Source: GCA-002700125 sp964434385
Lineage (GTDB): Bacteria; Chloroflexota; Dehalococcoidia; Lucifugimonadales; Lucifugimonadaceae
Direction of reading: 5' to 3'
Assembly (NCBI GenBank): GCA_964434385.1
Contig: CAYSUW010000004.1
Location: forward strand, 21,751 to 85,750
Length of the DNA: 64,000 nucleotides
Within the stretch, counting starts at the first letter, position 1. Each line of letters begins with the position of its first letter. Shown here one piece after another: positions 10,013 through 19,504 of the stretch. A model generated the notes under the pieces. That model worked only from the letters and a program-made list of their open reading frames with translations. It made no database searches and was not told where the DNA came from. The position numbers were made by a program, and so were the translations under genes.

Positions 10013-10822
10013 TTAAATTATCCTAGTTCCAATTTTTTTATTAGCAACACAATCTAACAATGCTCCATTTATTCTTCCATCTATTATATGAGTTGAAGTG
10101 ACATTTGAAAGTGAATTTATACAAGCTTGAAGTTTTGGAATCATACCCCCTTTAGCAATTCCAGTATTTATTATGTCATTAGCTTGAGAAGTTGTCATAT
10201 GAGGTATAACTCTACCATTAAAATCTAGTACTCCTTCAACATCACTCTGAAAAATTAGCTTATCAGCATTTAAACTTTTTGCTAAATAACCTGCAGCAGT
10301 ATCAGCATTAACATTTAAAATACCATCTTTCTCAATATCATTAAAATTTAAATTAAATGCTATGGGAGATATAACTGGAATAGAGACGTCTAAAATAGAT
10401 AATAAAGAGACAACATTACATTCAATTATTTCACCTACTAGCCCTAAATTCTTATCTTTAATTTTTGCTCCAAATAATCCATCAGAAACACCAGAAAAAC
10501 CTACAGCACTAGCTCCATTAATGTTTAATTCATTAACGATTTTTGTATTAATTAATCCAGCAAGTACTCCTATAGCAACTTCCATTGTTTCTAAATCTGT
10601 TCTTCTTAGTCCGTTAATAAATTCAGGCCTAATACCTAACTTAGAAGCCCATTCAGAGATTTGCTTTCCTCCTCCATGAACTATCACTACTCTATGCCCA
10701 GATTTCTTCAAATCCATTACATCAAATAAAGTACTATCACCAACCCCTAAAGTACTTCCTCCAATTTTTACAACTATTACATCATTTTTTAGATTTTCTC
10801 TTAAAGTAGTTTTAGAAGTCAT
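10013..10822 (-). CDS. argB: Acetylglutamate kinase
   Basis: ArgB phosphorylates N-acetylglutamate, the second arginine-pathway step. The amino-acid-kinase fold is recognised by VVKIGGSTLG near residues 16-26, VHGGGKQIS near 49, a FINGLRRTD segment near 69 (the acetylglutamate-binding region) and the K-GGMIPK segment near 223-229. The 269-residue length is normal. It lies between argJ (58-base gap) and argD (2-base gap). Confidence 0.96.
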   Translation of the reverse strand: MTSKTTLRENLKNDVIVVKIGGSTLGVGDSTLFDVMDLKKSGHRVVIVHGGGKQISEWASKLGIRPEFINGLRRTDLETMEVAIGVLAGLINTKIVNELNINGASAVGFSGVSDGLFGAKIKDKNLGLVGEIIECNVVSLLSILDVSIPVISPIAFNLNFNDIEKDGILNVNADTAAGYLAKSLNADKLIFQSDVEGVLDFNGRVIPHMTTSQANDIINTGIAKGGMIPKLQACINSLSNVTSTHIIDGRINGALLDCVANKKIGTRII

Positions 10823-10880
10823 CAGATTAAATAAGGTAGATCATTTATTTTATTTAAATAATGAGCACAATAATAAGATA

Positions 10881-12077
10881 TTATGTTCTGTAGGCTGAAT
10901 TAAAGACAACATATTCTTCAGTTAAATCACTACCCCAAGCACATCCTTCTCCTTTTCCTAAACCAATATCAATTGAAATATTTACCTCAGTTTTGGTAAG
11001 CGCTGCAACCACAGATATCGGATCAAAAGGAATTGATTTACCATCTTCAACTATTTGAATATCATTAATAAAAATTTTTATTTTTTCTTCATTTATTTTA
11101 CATTCTGAATTGCCTATAGCCATCATTATCCTTCCCCAATTTGGATCTCTCCCATAAACTGCAGTTTTAACAAGATTGGAAGAAACAACTTCTTTTGCAA
11201 TTAATCTTGCTTCAGAATCATTGGTAGCACCATTTACATTAACTGTAATTAAATGCTGGGCTCCTTCAGCATCTATAGCAATTTTCTTAGATAAATCATT
11301 TGCAACCATCTGAAGTGCTTCAAGAAATTCTTCATGGATTGGAGAACTTTCATCAATATTTTCGCCAGATTCTCCATTGGCAATAAAAATCACTGAATCA
11401 TTAGTACTTGTATCCCCATCAACATCAATTTGGTTAAAAGTTTTTTCGACTACATCAATTAATATTTTCTTTAAATATGATGATTCAGCTTTTGCGTCTG
11501 TAGTAATAAATGCAAGCATAGTGGCCATATTAGGGTGAATCATCCCAGACCCTTTTGCTACTCCAGAAATTCTAACTTTTTTTCCATTATTTTCTATTTC
11601 CACAGATATTTCTTTTATTGTAGTATCAGTAGTGATAATAGATTTTGCAAAATCTGTTCCACCTGAATCTTCAACATTTATATTAGTTAAATTTTCTCTA
11701 ATTAATCCCATTGGAAGTTCTACTCCAATCACTCCTGTACTACATAAAACAAAATCAAGATCAGTATTCATATGATTTTTTGTTAGTTCTACTAATTCTT
11801 TTGCATCATTCATTCCCTGAGTTCCTACACAACAGTTAGCAGATCCACTATTCACAACTATACCTTGAACAATATCAGGAAGAGACTTGCTAAATGTTAC
11901 AGATGGAGAAACGATTTTATTTTTTGTGAAAACTCCTGCCCAATTAGATGGGGAATCAGAACAAATTATTCCTAAGTCATATTTATCCTGGCCAGGACTT
12001 TTGAGTCCAGCATAAGTTGCACCAGCTTTAAATCCTTTTGGACTCGTAATTGATCCATTACTAATAATATTAATCAT
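10881..12077 (-). CDS. argJ: Bifunctional glutamate N-acetyltransferase / ornithine acetyltransferase
   Basis: ArgJ recycles the acetyl group from acetylornithine to glutamate and often also uses acetyl-CoA. The self-cleavage site is visible as KGSGMIHPNMATMLAF near residue 185, with the Thr after Ala-Met as the expected nucleophile. The N-terminal PxGF(K)A and C-terminal YGRDPNWGRI motifs are present. I place the start at the ATG at 12077 (398 residues) instead of the in-frame ATG at 12089. GGGGAGA lies 5 bases before the inner ATG, and the product then begins close to the usual ArgJ start. It is the first gene of the arginine operon. No argC or argF is present in the window. Confidence 0.95.
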   Translation of the reverse strand: MINIISNGSITSPKGFKAGATYAGLKSPGQDKYDLGIICSDSPSNWAGVFTKNKIVSPSVTFSKSLPDIVQGIVVNSGSANCCVGTQGMNDAKELVELTKNHMNTDLDFVLCSTGVIGVELPMGLIRENLTNINVEDSGGTDFAKSIITTDTTIKEISVEIENNGKKVRISGVAKGSGMIHPNMATMLAFITTDAKAESSYLKKILIDVVEKTFNQIDVDGDTSTNDSVIFIANGESGENIDESSPIHEEFLEALQMVANDLSKKIAIDAEGAQHLITVNVNGATNDSEARLIAKEVVSSNLVKTAVYGRDPNWGRIMMAIGNSECKINEEKIKIFINDIQIVEDGKSIPFDPISVVAALTKTEVNISIDIGLGKGEGCAWGSDLTEEYVVFNSAYRT

Positions 12078-12130
12078 AAATCTCCCCATATAGTTTATTG
12101 AATCCTAACTTAGCAAGAAAAAAATATCTA

Positions 12131-12143
12131 GAATTTAAAATTC
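12131..12143. promoter_or_regulatory. Short palindrome between divergent argJ and epimerase genes
   Basis: GAATTTAAAATTC is a perfect palindrome with 6-base arms around one central A. It lies 54 bases upstream of the chosen argJ start, in the only substantial gap before the arginine operon. It recalls the bacterial ARG box (GAAT-four A/T-ATTC) but has five internal bases instead of four. An operator role is a guess. Confidence 0.25.
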
Positions 12144-12170
12144 CACTCAATGTTATTACTTATAGAGTAT

Positions 12171-12176
12171 TATAAT
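12171..12176 (+). promoter_or_regulatory. Candidate -10 element for the polysaccharide epimerase gene
   Basis: A perfect TATAAT lies 38 bases upstream of the TTG start at 12215. No convincing -35 box is seen at 16-18 bases, where the sequence reads around CAATGT. In an AT-rich genome a lone TATAAT is weak evidence, but its place in a divergent gap is suitable. Confidence 0.35.
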
Positions 12177-12214
12177 GTTAACTGTTTTAATATTTCATCC
12201 TAATTGGGGGTAGT

Positions 12215-13156
12215 TTGAAAAAAGATAAATCTATATTAATTACAGGAGGTGCTGGATTTTTAGGTTCCCATATAGTTGATTTATTTGTAATGAAAAATTT
12301 CAAAGTTACTGCAATTGATAATCTTTCATCTACTACAAATTCTGCCTATGTAAACCCAGAAGCAGAATTTATCGAGATGGATATAAATGATAAAAATTTA
12401 AAGAAAATCATCCAAAGCCTAAACCCTAAAATCATCCTACATGCAGCTAGTCAGATAAGTGTTTCAAACTCTTCTAAGTACCCTACGAAAGATGCAAAAA
12501 ACAATATAATTGGTTCCCTAAATATTCTTGAATCGATTACTGATTATCAGAAGTGTTATTTCATTTTTATTTCTAGTGGCGGTGCAATTTATGGAGAAAA
12601 TTTAGAATCTCCCGTAAAAGAAACTCAATTATGTTACCCCAAGTCACCGTATGGCTTATCAAAATTAACTGTTGAAAATTACACTAAATATTTTTCAGAA
12701 TCTAGAAATCTCAACCATTTAATTGTTAGACCTGCTAATATCTTTGGACCTAGACAAAATCCAAATGGAGAATCTGGAGTAGTCTCTATATTCGCAAATT
12801 CAATGTTAAGAAATCAAAAAGTTTCTATTTTTGGAGATGGACATGATTATCGAGACTATGTTTATGTGAATGATGTAGTAAGTTTTGTTGATCAAGCTAT
12901 TGAAAAAAAAATTTCAGGAGTTTTTAATGTTGGAACAGGATTATCTGTAACTACAAATAAAATCTTTTCTGATTTAGCCAAGATATTAGATTACAAGAAA
13001 AATCCAGATTATTTACCTAACAGGCCTGGAGACATAAAAGGAATTAGATTAGATACAACAAAAGCATTAAAAGAAATTAACTGGAAACCTAAAATTAATT
13101 TCACTCAAGGACTTGAAGAGACAATATCTTTTTTAAAATCTGATATTCTAAATTAA
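12215..13156 (+). CDS. NAD-dependent nucleotide-sugar epimerase/dehydratase
   Basis: This is an extended SDR of 313 residues. The Rossmann motif GGAGFLGSH lies near residue 11, and the catalytic Ser-Gly-Gly and YGLSK (Tyr-x-x-x-Lys) lie near residues 125-152. The C-terminal RPxNxxGP and RDYVYVNDV segments are typical of UDP-glucose 4-epimerase-like enzymes. It starts with TTG, five bases after a GGGGG run that can act as a weak ribosome-binding site. It opens the surface-polysaccharide island, 55 bases before the O-antigen-ligase-like gene. The exact sugar is unknown. Confidence 0.88.
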   Translation: MKKDKSILITGGAGFLGSHIVDLFVMKNFKVTAIDNLSSTTNSAYVNPEAEFIEMDINDKNLKKIIQSLNPKIILHAASQISVSNSSKYPTKDAKNNIIGSLNILESITDYQKCYFIFISSGGAIYGENLESPVKETQLCYPKSPYGLSKLTVENYTKYFSESRNLNHLIVRPANIFGPRQNPNGESGVVSIFANSMLRNQKVSIFGDGHDYRDYVYVNDVVSFVDQAIEKKISGVFNVGTGLSVTTNKIFSDLAKILDYKKNPDYLPNRPGDIKGIRLDTTKALKEINWKPKINFTQGLEETISFLKSDILN

Positions 13157-13211
13157 AATAAAGATTTAACTCATTACTACAACCCTTCAATAGCCCATAT
13201 TAAGATAGAAA

Positions 13212-15719
13212 ATGGAAAAATATCTAGTCTGGATAATAAAATTATCAATATCTGGATTACTAATTACTCCTTTATTAGTATCACCTCAAACAATATTTCC
13301 TTTTGTAGTAGGAAAAGCTTTGTGGTTTAGAAGTTTGGTTATCATTGCCACTACAGCTTTCTTGGTTTTGAAAATTAAATATAAAAAAGATAAAGCCCAT
13401 ATATCTCCAATAATAATAATATTAATAGGTTTTCTAATTGTTAATCTAATTGCTAGTTTAATTGGAAATAGTTTCACAAGAAGCTTTTGGGGCACTTGGC
13501 AAAGGATGGAGGGAATAATAACAATTCTCTATCTGATTTTAATGATTTTTGTGACTTCGAATATATTCAACTCCTTAGAAGAATGGAAAAAGATATTCCA
13601 ATTTAATCTAATTATTGGTTTTTTTGTTACCTTCATTTCATTATGTCAATTTGTAGGTTTACCTTTTAGATTTCTTGAATTTCTTCCTCTAACAATATTA
13701 TATATGCCATTAGGTGAGAACTATTCAGCATTGTCAAATACAATTATCGATGCAAGGATTAACGGTACTTTCTCAAATCCCAATTTTCTTAGTCAATACT
13801 TGTCTTTTATCGTTTTCATAGGATTAGGGTTATTGTTTGAAAAATCAATTCTTATTAAAAGAGAACTCATAAATTCTAATGTTTTTTCTAGCAAATTGAA
13901 AAAAGAATTTCTAATGTTTTTCTTAATTTTCTTTGGAATTATTTGCTCCATGCTCACTATTATCTTGACAGGCTCTCGAGGAGCTTTACTAGGATTGTTT
14001 ATAGCTTTTCTAATTACTATTCCTTTGATTATGTTAAAAATTAACAAAAAATATATCAGATATGCTTTTCTGACAATTTTCTTTTCTTCTTTATTCTTTA
14101 TTATTTCATTTCTTTTCTATTTAACTCTTGCAATTGACTGGTCAAAAGACAAATATAGAAATGAAGTTCTTGAAGCAAATCTTCCAAAAACTATACTTGA
14201 TAGAATCACAATTAATAAAATTGAACCATCCTTCTTTGATAATAATAAATTCCAAATATATGGAGGATTTGCTCATGATTTAATTTTGATAAGAGAAGAA
14301 GCTATTAAATCGAGTGTTCCACTTAAATATTCTAAAATTTCAGATACTGCTGAAATTAATGATAGAAAATATCTGCCTATAATAAAAAATATTATAGATA
14401 ACTTAATGATTGAAGTAGATAAAACAGAAGAAGAAAATTTATTTTGCAATGAACAATTATTAGTTTTAAACGAATTAATTAGATGGTATTACCCTGAAGA
14501 ATTTTTTAACCCTTCTTATAAATTACCTAGCGGTAGGGAAATTAAAGATCAGACTGGTGTTTTAGGGGGGAGTGATTATGGTTATTGCTCTCCAATTTAT
14601 ACCACTTTACATAATATTCACCCTTCGATAACTTACATAATTAACGAAGGAATTGCTTTAAGACATAGAAAAATCACTTACAGAATGGCATGGGATGCAT
14701 TTCAAGACAAACCTCTTTTAGGATACGGAACTGAAAGTTTTTCATATATTTTCTATAAATATCTTAAGGGCACAGATTTTGATGGCTATACCGTGGGTAA
14801 ATGGGACAGAACTCATAGTAGACCATTAGACGTATTAACTTCTTCAGGTATTCTAGGATTATTAATGTGGATATTTATCGGAATTTGGATTTTTTCTACA
14901 ATCATTAAAAACATTATTCAAAAAAAAGATGCATCTCTTTATATTTTCATTACAGGGGCATTAACAACATTCTTTGTTGGAAATCTTCTATTATTTCCTC
15001 AAATTTCCACATATATTCAATCTTCGTTACTAATATCTTTCCTAGCTAGATCCAGAATTGGATTCATTCAGCAAGCTGAAAAACATCAAAAAAAATCTGA
15101 AGATAAAATTCCAGGAAACAAGTTACCTCAAAACATAGGAATTATTGGAATTATAATCTTATTTCTCATTTCATTTTATTCTTTAATCTTAATTCCTTTT
15201 TCTGCATCAAAAAATCAACTTCCTACAGAAAAAAACACAGACTTAGAAATTTTTAGTGCTAAATTATCTTCTTTTCCTCAAATGGCTACCATAGGAAGGA
15301 AAAATTTAACGTATTCAATATTATTTGACTGGAATTTAATAATAAATTCTCACCCTGAAAAAGAAAAAATAATATCAAAGATAATTTCTGTAATTGAAAA
15401 AGATCTGGAAGATAGCCTAAAAAAAGAACCACATAATTTTGAATTAAATTTAGTTATGTGGAATTACTATGTAAAGATTCATCAGTATAATCAATCATAC
15501 AAAACAAAAATTAAAGAAAAAGCTAAAAAATTAGTAGAGTTATCCCCAACAAATCTAGTTGCTCAAGAAACTATGATAAAAACTGCTTTAATCAATAAAG
15601 ATTTAAATGAAGCTAAAAAATGGGTTAAAAAATGGAAAGAAGATCATCCTGATTTAACTATTTTTGAAACAAAATATTGGGACGAATCTATAAAAAATCT
15701 TGAAGAAGAACTAAATTAA
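13212..15719 (+). CDS. O-antigen ligase/polymerase (Wzy/WaaL-type) membrane protein with TPR-like tail
   Basis: An 835-residue polytopic membrane protein with about ten or more hydrophobic segments in residues 1-300 and 530-680. The PF04932-type core includes TGSRGALLG near residue 255. An unusually long soluble loop (about residues 310-480) ends in the family's DKPLLGYGTESF segment near 500. After the last membrane segment (near 645-665) about 170 residues form helical, TPR-like pairs. Such proteins polymerise or ligate surface glycans outside the membrane. The C-terminal helices may bind a glycan partner, which is inference. It converges with the sugar transferase with a 4-base stop overlap (TTAA). 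Confidence 0.85.
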   Translation: MEKYLVWIIKLSISGLLITPLLVSPQTIFPFVVGKALWFRSLVIIATTAFLVLKIKYKKDKAHISPIIIILIGFLIVNLIASLIGNSFTRSFWGTWQRMEGIITILYLILMIFVTSNIFNSLEEWKKIFQFNLIIGFFVTFISLCQFVGLPFRFLEFLPLTILYMPLGENYSALSNTIIDARINGTFSNPNFLSQYLSFIVFIGLGLLFEKSILIKRELINSNVFSSKLKKEFLMFFLIFFGIICSMLTIILTGSRGALLGLFIAFLITIPLIMLKINKKYIRYAFLTIFFSSLFFIISFLFYLTLAIDWSKDKYRNEVLEANLPKTILDRITINKIEPSFFDNNKFQIYGGFAHDLILIREEAIKSSVPLKYSKISDTAEINDRKYLPIIKNIIDNLMIEVDKTEEENLFCNEQLLVLNELIRWYYPEEFFNPSYKLPSGREIKDQTGVLGGSDYGYCSPIYTTLHNIHPSITYIINEGIALRHRKITYRMAWDAFQDKPLLGYGTESFSYIFYKYLKGTDFDGYTVGKWDRTHSRPLDVLTSSGILGLLMWIFIGIWIFSTIIKNIIQKKDASLYIFITGALTTFFVGNLLLFPQISTYIQSSLLISFLARSRIGFIQQAEKHQKKSEDKIPGNKLPQNIGIIGIIILFLISFYSLILIPFSASKNQLPTEKNTDLEIFSAKLSSFPQMATIGRKNLTYSILFDWNLIINSHPEKEKIISKIISVIEKDLEDSLKKEPHNFELNLVMWNYYVKIHQYNQSYKTKIKEKAKKLVELSPTNLVAQETMIKTALINKDLNEAKKWVKKWKEDHPDLTIFETKYWDESIKNLEEELN

Positions 15720-16330
15720 TTTTCAGGCTGATCCCATCTAGCAGATAAGCTGTTAATTACTGAGATGAAAATTATACGCAAATCAAATAACAAGCTCATT
15801 TTATTTGAGTATTCTAAATCGAATTTTAGTTTCTCTTTGGGGCTTAGATCATAAGAACCTTTTATTTGTGCTAACCCTGAAAGGCCTGGGATCACTTTTA
15901 ATCTCTTGTCAAAATCAGGAATCTCACGAGCAAATTTCTCATGTAACTCTGGTCTTTCTGCTCTAGGACCCACAAAACTCATGTCACCTTTAACAATATT
16001 GATTATTTGAGGAATTTCATCTAGAGCTGTTCTTCTTAGCAATTGTCCAATTCTCGTGATTCTTGGATCATTTTTAGTAGACCATACTGCACCAGTCATT
16101 TTCTCAGCATCTGGAACCATAGTTCTAAATTTGATTACCTTAAAAATTTTCTTATCCTTTCCAATTCTATCTTGAGAATAAAATATTGGCCCTCTATCTT
16201 CTAACCAAATCAATAAAGGAATAACAAATATAACAATCATCCAGAAAGGCCATAACAAAGGAAAAACAAATCCACCTATTATCATTGAAATATCAAGGAC
16301 TCTTTTTAACTTATATCTCTTAGATTTCAA
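15716..16330 (-). CDS. Initiating undecaprenyl-phosphate sugar-phosphate transferase
   Basis: A small monotopic phosphoglycosyl transferase (bacterial sugar transferase family) of 204 residues. It has an N-terminal hydrophobic hairpin (about residues 12-38), then the family blocks KVIKFRTM near 66, a TRIGQLLRRTALDEIPQ stretch near 92-108, GDMSFVGPRAE near 115, and PGLSGLAQIKG near 145. It puts the first sugar phosphate onto the lipid carrier at the inner face of the membrane. It overlaps the upstream GT2 gene by 4 bases (ATGA-type coupling), making it the last gene of a glycosyltransferase run. Confidence 0.95.
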   Translation of the reverse strand: MKSKRYKLKRVLDISMIIGGFVFPLLWPFWMIVIFVIPLLIWLEDRGPIFYSQDRIGKDKKIFKVIKFRTMVPDAEKMTGAVWSTKNDPRITRIGQLLRRTALDEIPQIINIVKGDMSFVGPRAERPELHEKFAREIPDFDKRLKVIPGLSGLAQIKGSYDLSPKEKLKFDLEYSNKMSLLFDLRIIFISVINSLSARWDQPEN

Positions 16331-17445
16331 AGTTTATTCCAACCTCCTTTAGCCCATCGTAAAAGCCCAAATAAAAATCCTAACCCCCAAGAAATATGCA
16401 TTGAAAGGACAATTATTGGAATAAGAAAAATATTACTTATTCTAGGAGAATTCTTCCAAATACTCATTATCAAAATAAGCCACAGAAATCCTACTATACC
16501 GATTATCCAATTCAAAATTTGATGATAAGGCAGAATTGAATAACCAATACCTAAAGAAACTAAAAATAATACAAATAATACTGGTGCTAGTTGCCTTTTT
16601 TTCAAAGAGTAAGGATGTACGGATAATGTTTTTGTTTTCCATAAACCATATCTAAAAAACTGTTTTATTAATCCAAATAATGAATTGCGCACAAAGTAAT
16701 CAACAACTAGTTCAGTATTTACAACTACACCTGGATCATATGACTTTTTAAATCTTATGTTCAATTCATAATCTTCGTTGATTTGGAATTCCTGATTATA
16801 AACTAAATATTCACCATCTGGTCCAATAAATAAATCAATTTCTCCATCTACATTTTTCATCCAGCCGCCAAGGTAAGCTGTGTCAGATTCTATCAGTTTA
16901 TCCTCGTTCTCAAACTGTTTTTGCCTGTATTTAACTCCCCCCATTGCATATTTTGAATTCATAACAGTAGCTACTGCTTTAGTAAAAGTGTCGGTGCCAA
17001 CAGCGTTTTGAATAGAGCCCACATTAAGAACACCTACACCTTCAATACCACCACTTTCCTTTCTAATAGTTTGCCTTAAATCCCTTATGTAATTTTGAGG
17101 AAAAATACAGTGAGCATCTGCCCTTATAATTATCCCTGCCCAGTCATTTGGTTCCTCTCCTTCATTATGAAAAAAGGGGTGAGTATCTACTGATGAACTG
17201 TTTTTTATTCCAATATTCATTGCGTATGACTGATAGAGATTCGGATTATCTAATATCTTCAGATTAAGATGAGCAAATTTTTCCTTAACAATTTCTAATG
17301 TTCTATCTGTGCTTCTCCCATCAACAATCAAGAATTCAGTGGTTGAAATCACCCAATCATCAATAAGTGAATTTATACATGCCTCTATATAATTCTCTTC
17401 ATTTCTAGTAGGAATAATTACTGTTTGAGAAATATTTTTACTCAT
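16327..17445 (-). CDS. Family 2 glycosyltransferase with C-terminal membrane segments
   Basis: A GT-A glycosyltransferase with VIIPTRNEENYIEACI near the N-terminus, VDGRSTDRT near 40 and a RADAHC divalent-cation motif near 115. Three or four hydrophobic segments lie at residues 270-365, as in membrane-bound GT2 proteins (ExoA-like). I chose the ATG at 17445 (372 residues), which begins one base after the previous gene's stop, rather than an in-frame ATG at 17466 that would overlap that gene by 20 bases. The sugar transferred is unknown. Confidence 0.88.
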   Translation of the reverse strand: MSKNISQTVIIPTRNEENYIEACINSLIDDWVISTTEFLIVDGRSTDRTLEIVKEKFAHLNLKILDNPNLYQSYAMNIGIKNSSSVDTHPFFHNEGEEPNDWAGIIIRADAHCIFPQNYIRDLRQTIRKESGGIEGVGVLNVGSIQNAVGTDTFTKAVATVMNSKYAMGGVKYRQKQFENEDKLIESDTAYLGGWMKNVDGEIDLFIGPDGEYLVYNQEFQINEDYELNIRFKKSYDPGVVVNTELVVDYFVRNSLFGLIKQFFRYGLWKTKTLSVHPYSLKKRQLAPVLFVLFLVSLGIGYSILPYHQILNWIIGIVGFLWLILIMSIWKNSPRISNIFLIPIIVLSMHISWGLGFLFGLLRWAKGGWNKL

Positions 17446-17446
17446 T

Positions 17447-18364
17447 TCAATACCATAATCTTCCATAATTATTTTTAAGATATTTCAAGGAATTTGAATC
17501 AAAAGGTTTTCTGTCAATAGAGCTTAATTTTCTAAAACCATCGAAAAGAGCGATGGAAAATTTTATCAATTGAAATTTTAATAATGATTTCAAAAAATAG
17601 AATGAACACCAAATAAGCAAGTGAATGATCAAATAAAATACAGGTAAATGTTTGTAGGAGATCCATATTCTATTTCTAATGCTATAGTAGGCCTCATCCT
17701 TTAATATATTTTTCTTATCAACAACTGACTTTTCAGGTTCATGTACAATCTCAACTTCAGGAAAATAAATCATCTTTCTACCTTCTTTGATAATTGAAGA
17801 ACTTAAATCTAATTCCTCAAGACCATAAAAAAGTTCCTTATCGTAACCACCAATTTTTTGAAAAACATCTCTGGATATAACATGTCCTGCTCCCACATAA
17901 TAAGAAACTCCCCTTTCTGAATTATGAATATCTTTGTTCAATAGTCTTGTAAGACGATTAAAAGGAATTTGCAGTCCTTCTTTCTGCTGTCGCAGTTTAA
18001 TTTTTAATGCCATAGCAGCAAGTTTTTCAGATGAAGAAAATTTATTCACTATTTTTTCTAAAGAATTTGAATCAGTAAAATAAGCATCATCATCTAAAAA
18101 AACCATTAGAGATCCAGAAGAATTTTCTACAAGTTTATTTCTTGCCCCAGCTACACCAGAAGGCATGTCTGACCTTATCCATTTAATCTTAAAATCAGAA
18201 AATTTGCCCCCTAGTTTTTGCTGAATATTTATTTCAGATGCATCATCTAATACCACAATCCTAGGATTTACAGACTGATTTACAGAACTTCTAATAGCTC
18301 TTTCAATTTGTTTTACTCTGTCCTTAGTGGCTATAAGAACATTAATATCATTACTGTTATACAT
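17447..18364 (-). CDS. Family 2 glycosyltransferase
   Basis: A GT2 protein of 305 residues. Motifs are NVLIATKDRV at the N-terminus, VLDDAS near 37, a FLDDDAYF DxD-type motif near 92 and a GLEELDLS segment near 180 that matches the acceptor-side ED motif. One hydrophobic stretch lies near 240-260. The ATG at 18364 is preferred over a TTG at 18373 because GAAG lies just before it and overlap with the upstream gene is smaller. It is coupled tightly to the GT4 gene before it. Confidence 0.87.
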   Translation of the reverse strand: MYNSNDINVLIATKDRVKQIERAIRSSVNQSVNPRIVVLDDASEINIQQKLGGKFSDFKIKWIRSDMPSGVAGARNKLVENSSGSLMVFLDDDAYFTDSNSLEKIVNKFSSSEKLAAMALKIKLRQQKEGLQIPFNRLTRLLNKDIHNSERGVSYYVGAGHVISRDVFQKIGGYDKELFYGLEELDLSSSIIKEGRKMIYFPEVEIVHEPEKSVVDKKNILKDEAYYSIRNRIWISYKHLPVFYLIIHLLIWCSFYFLKSLLKFQLIKFSIALFDGFRKLSSIDRKPFDSNSLKYLKNNYGRLWY

Positions 18365-19502
18365 TTTCTTCAAAATAATTAGAGAATTTTGTTAAATATT
18401 CTTTAGCTGAGGTTTCAAGAGCAAATCTTTCTATATTATTAAACCCTAATTCTGAATGACTTAAAGCCATTTTAGGATTTTGCAAATATTTTTCTATAGA
18501 ATTTTTCATTTCATTAACATCATTGTTCTTAGTTATTATTCCTGCTTTTCCATTCATCAAAATTTCACTCAAACCACCTTCCTCACAAGCTGAAATAATT
18601 GGAGTTTTTAATGCTTGGGCTTCTATAGCTACTCTAGGCAACCCTTCCCACAATGAAGGAATCACTAAGAATTCTGCATTTTCAAGATATCCCAAAGGAT
18701 CTTCTAAATTACCTAAAAACAACACTTCTGAATTTATTTTCATCTTGTTAACAATTTTTTTCAATTTACTCTTTTCTTCCCCATTACCAATAATAATTAA
18801 TTTCAGCTCATTAGCATTATCAATCAAACTAAATGCTTTAATAAGCAGAGAGAAATTTTTCTGCTTTGTAAGACGACCTAACCCTAGGATATATTTAAAG
18901 TTAGGTGTTACAAATTCTGATTTAGATTTAATCTCATTTTGAGTTTCAAAGTGGGGATTATAAATATAATTTACATTCTTAGAAACACCAGTCATTTTGA
19001 TTACTTTTTTCATTAATCCTTCTGATTCAGCTACTACATCTTTAGAATGATTAAAAATTTTTCTCCACATTATCCTTCTAAAGATATTATCTCTTGGAAA
19101 TCCCTGAAGACTTATAACAAGGTGAATATTTTTTGATTTTCCAGAAAATTTCAAAGCTAACCATGCTATTGTAGGCATCATAGAAACAAACAGTATTTCT
19201 GTTTGATTGGATTTCAAAAAAGATCTTAAAGAAAAAAATGTACTAATAGCAATTAATAATGATGTTAATCTAAAAATAAGAAAACCCTCTGTAGGCATCC
19301 TCTTAAAATTAGTAGACAAGTAGGTTTTTTTCATGTTTTCATTTAATTTGAAACCTTCCCATTCTTTATGAACACTTAAAAGATTTACATCATAACCGTT
19401 CTGAGAAAACTCCTTTGCCAAACCAAAAGTAGCCCTTTTAACTCCTACTGGATTAAGGAAAGGAGAAAAAATAGTGATATTTTTATTCAATTTTTCTTTC
19501 AT
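18357..19502 (-). CDS. Family 4 glycosyltransferase
   Basis: A GT-B enzyme of 381 residues. The C-terminal domain shows GLGRLTKQKNF near 210, and the donor-binding E-x7-E-like region with PSLWEGLPRVAIEA near 280-294, both GT4 features. The N-terminal domain has the expected FSPFLNPVGVKRA start. It likely builds the repeat unit made by this island. It starts with ATG two bases after the stop of the other GT4 gene upstream. Confidence 0.9.
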   Translation of the reverse strand: MKEKLNKNITIFSPFLNPVGVKRATFGLAKEFSQNGYDVNLLSVHKEWEGFKLNENMKKTYLSTNFKRMPTEGFLIFRLTSLLIAISTFFSLRSFLKSNQTEILFVSMMPTIAWLALKFSGKSKNIHLVISLQGFPRDNIFRRIMWRKIFNHSKDVVAESEGLMKKVIKMTGVSKNVNYIYNPHFETQNEIKSKSEFVTPNFKYILGLGRLTKQKNFSLLIKAFSLIDNANELKLIIIGNGEEKSKLKKIVNKMKINSEVLFLGNLEDPLGYLENAEFLVIPSLWEGLPRVAIEAQALKTPIISACEEGGLSEILMNGKAGIITKNNDVNEMKNSIEKYLQNPKMALSHSELGFNNIERFALETSAKEYLTKFSNYFEENV

Positions 19503-19504
19503 AA

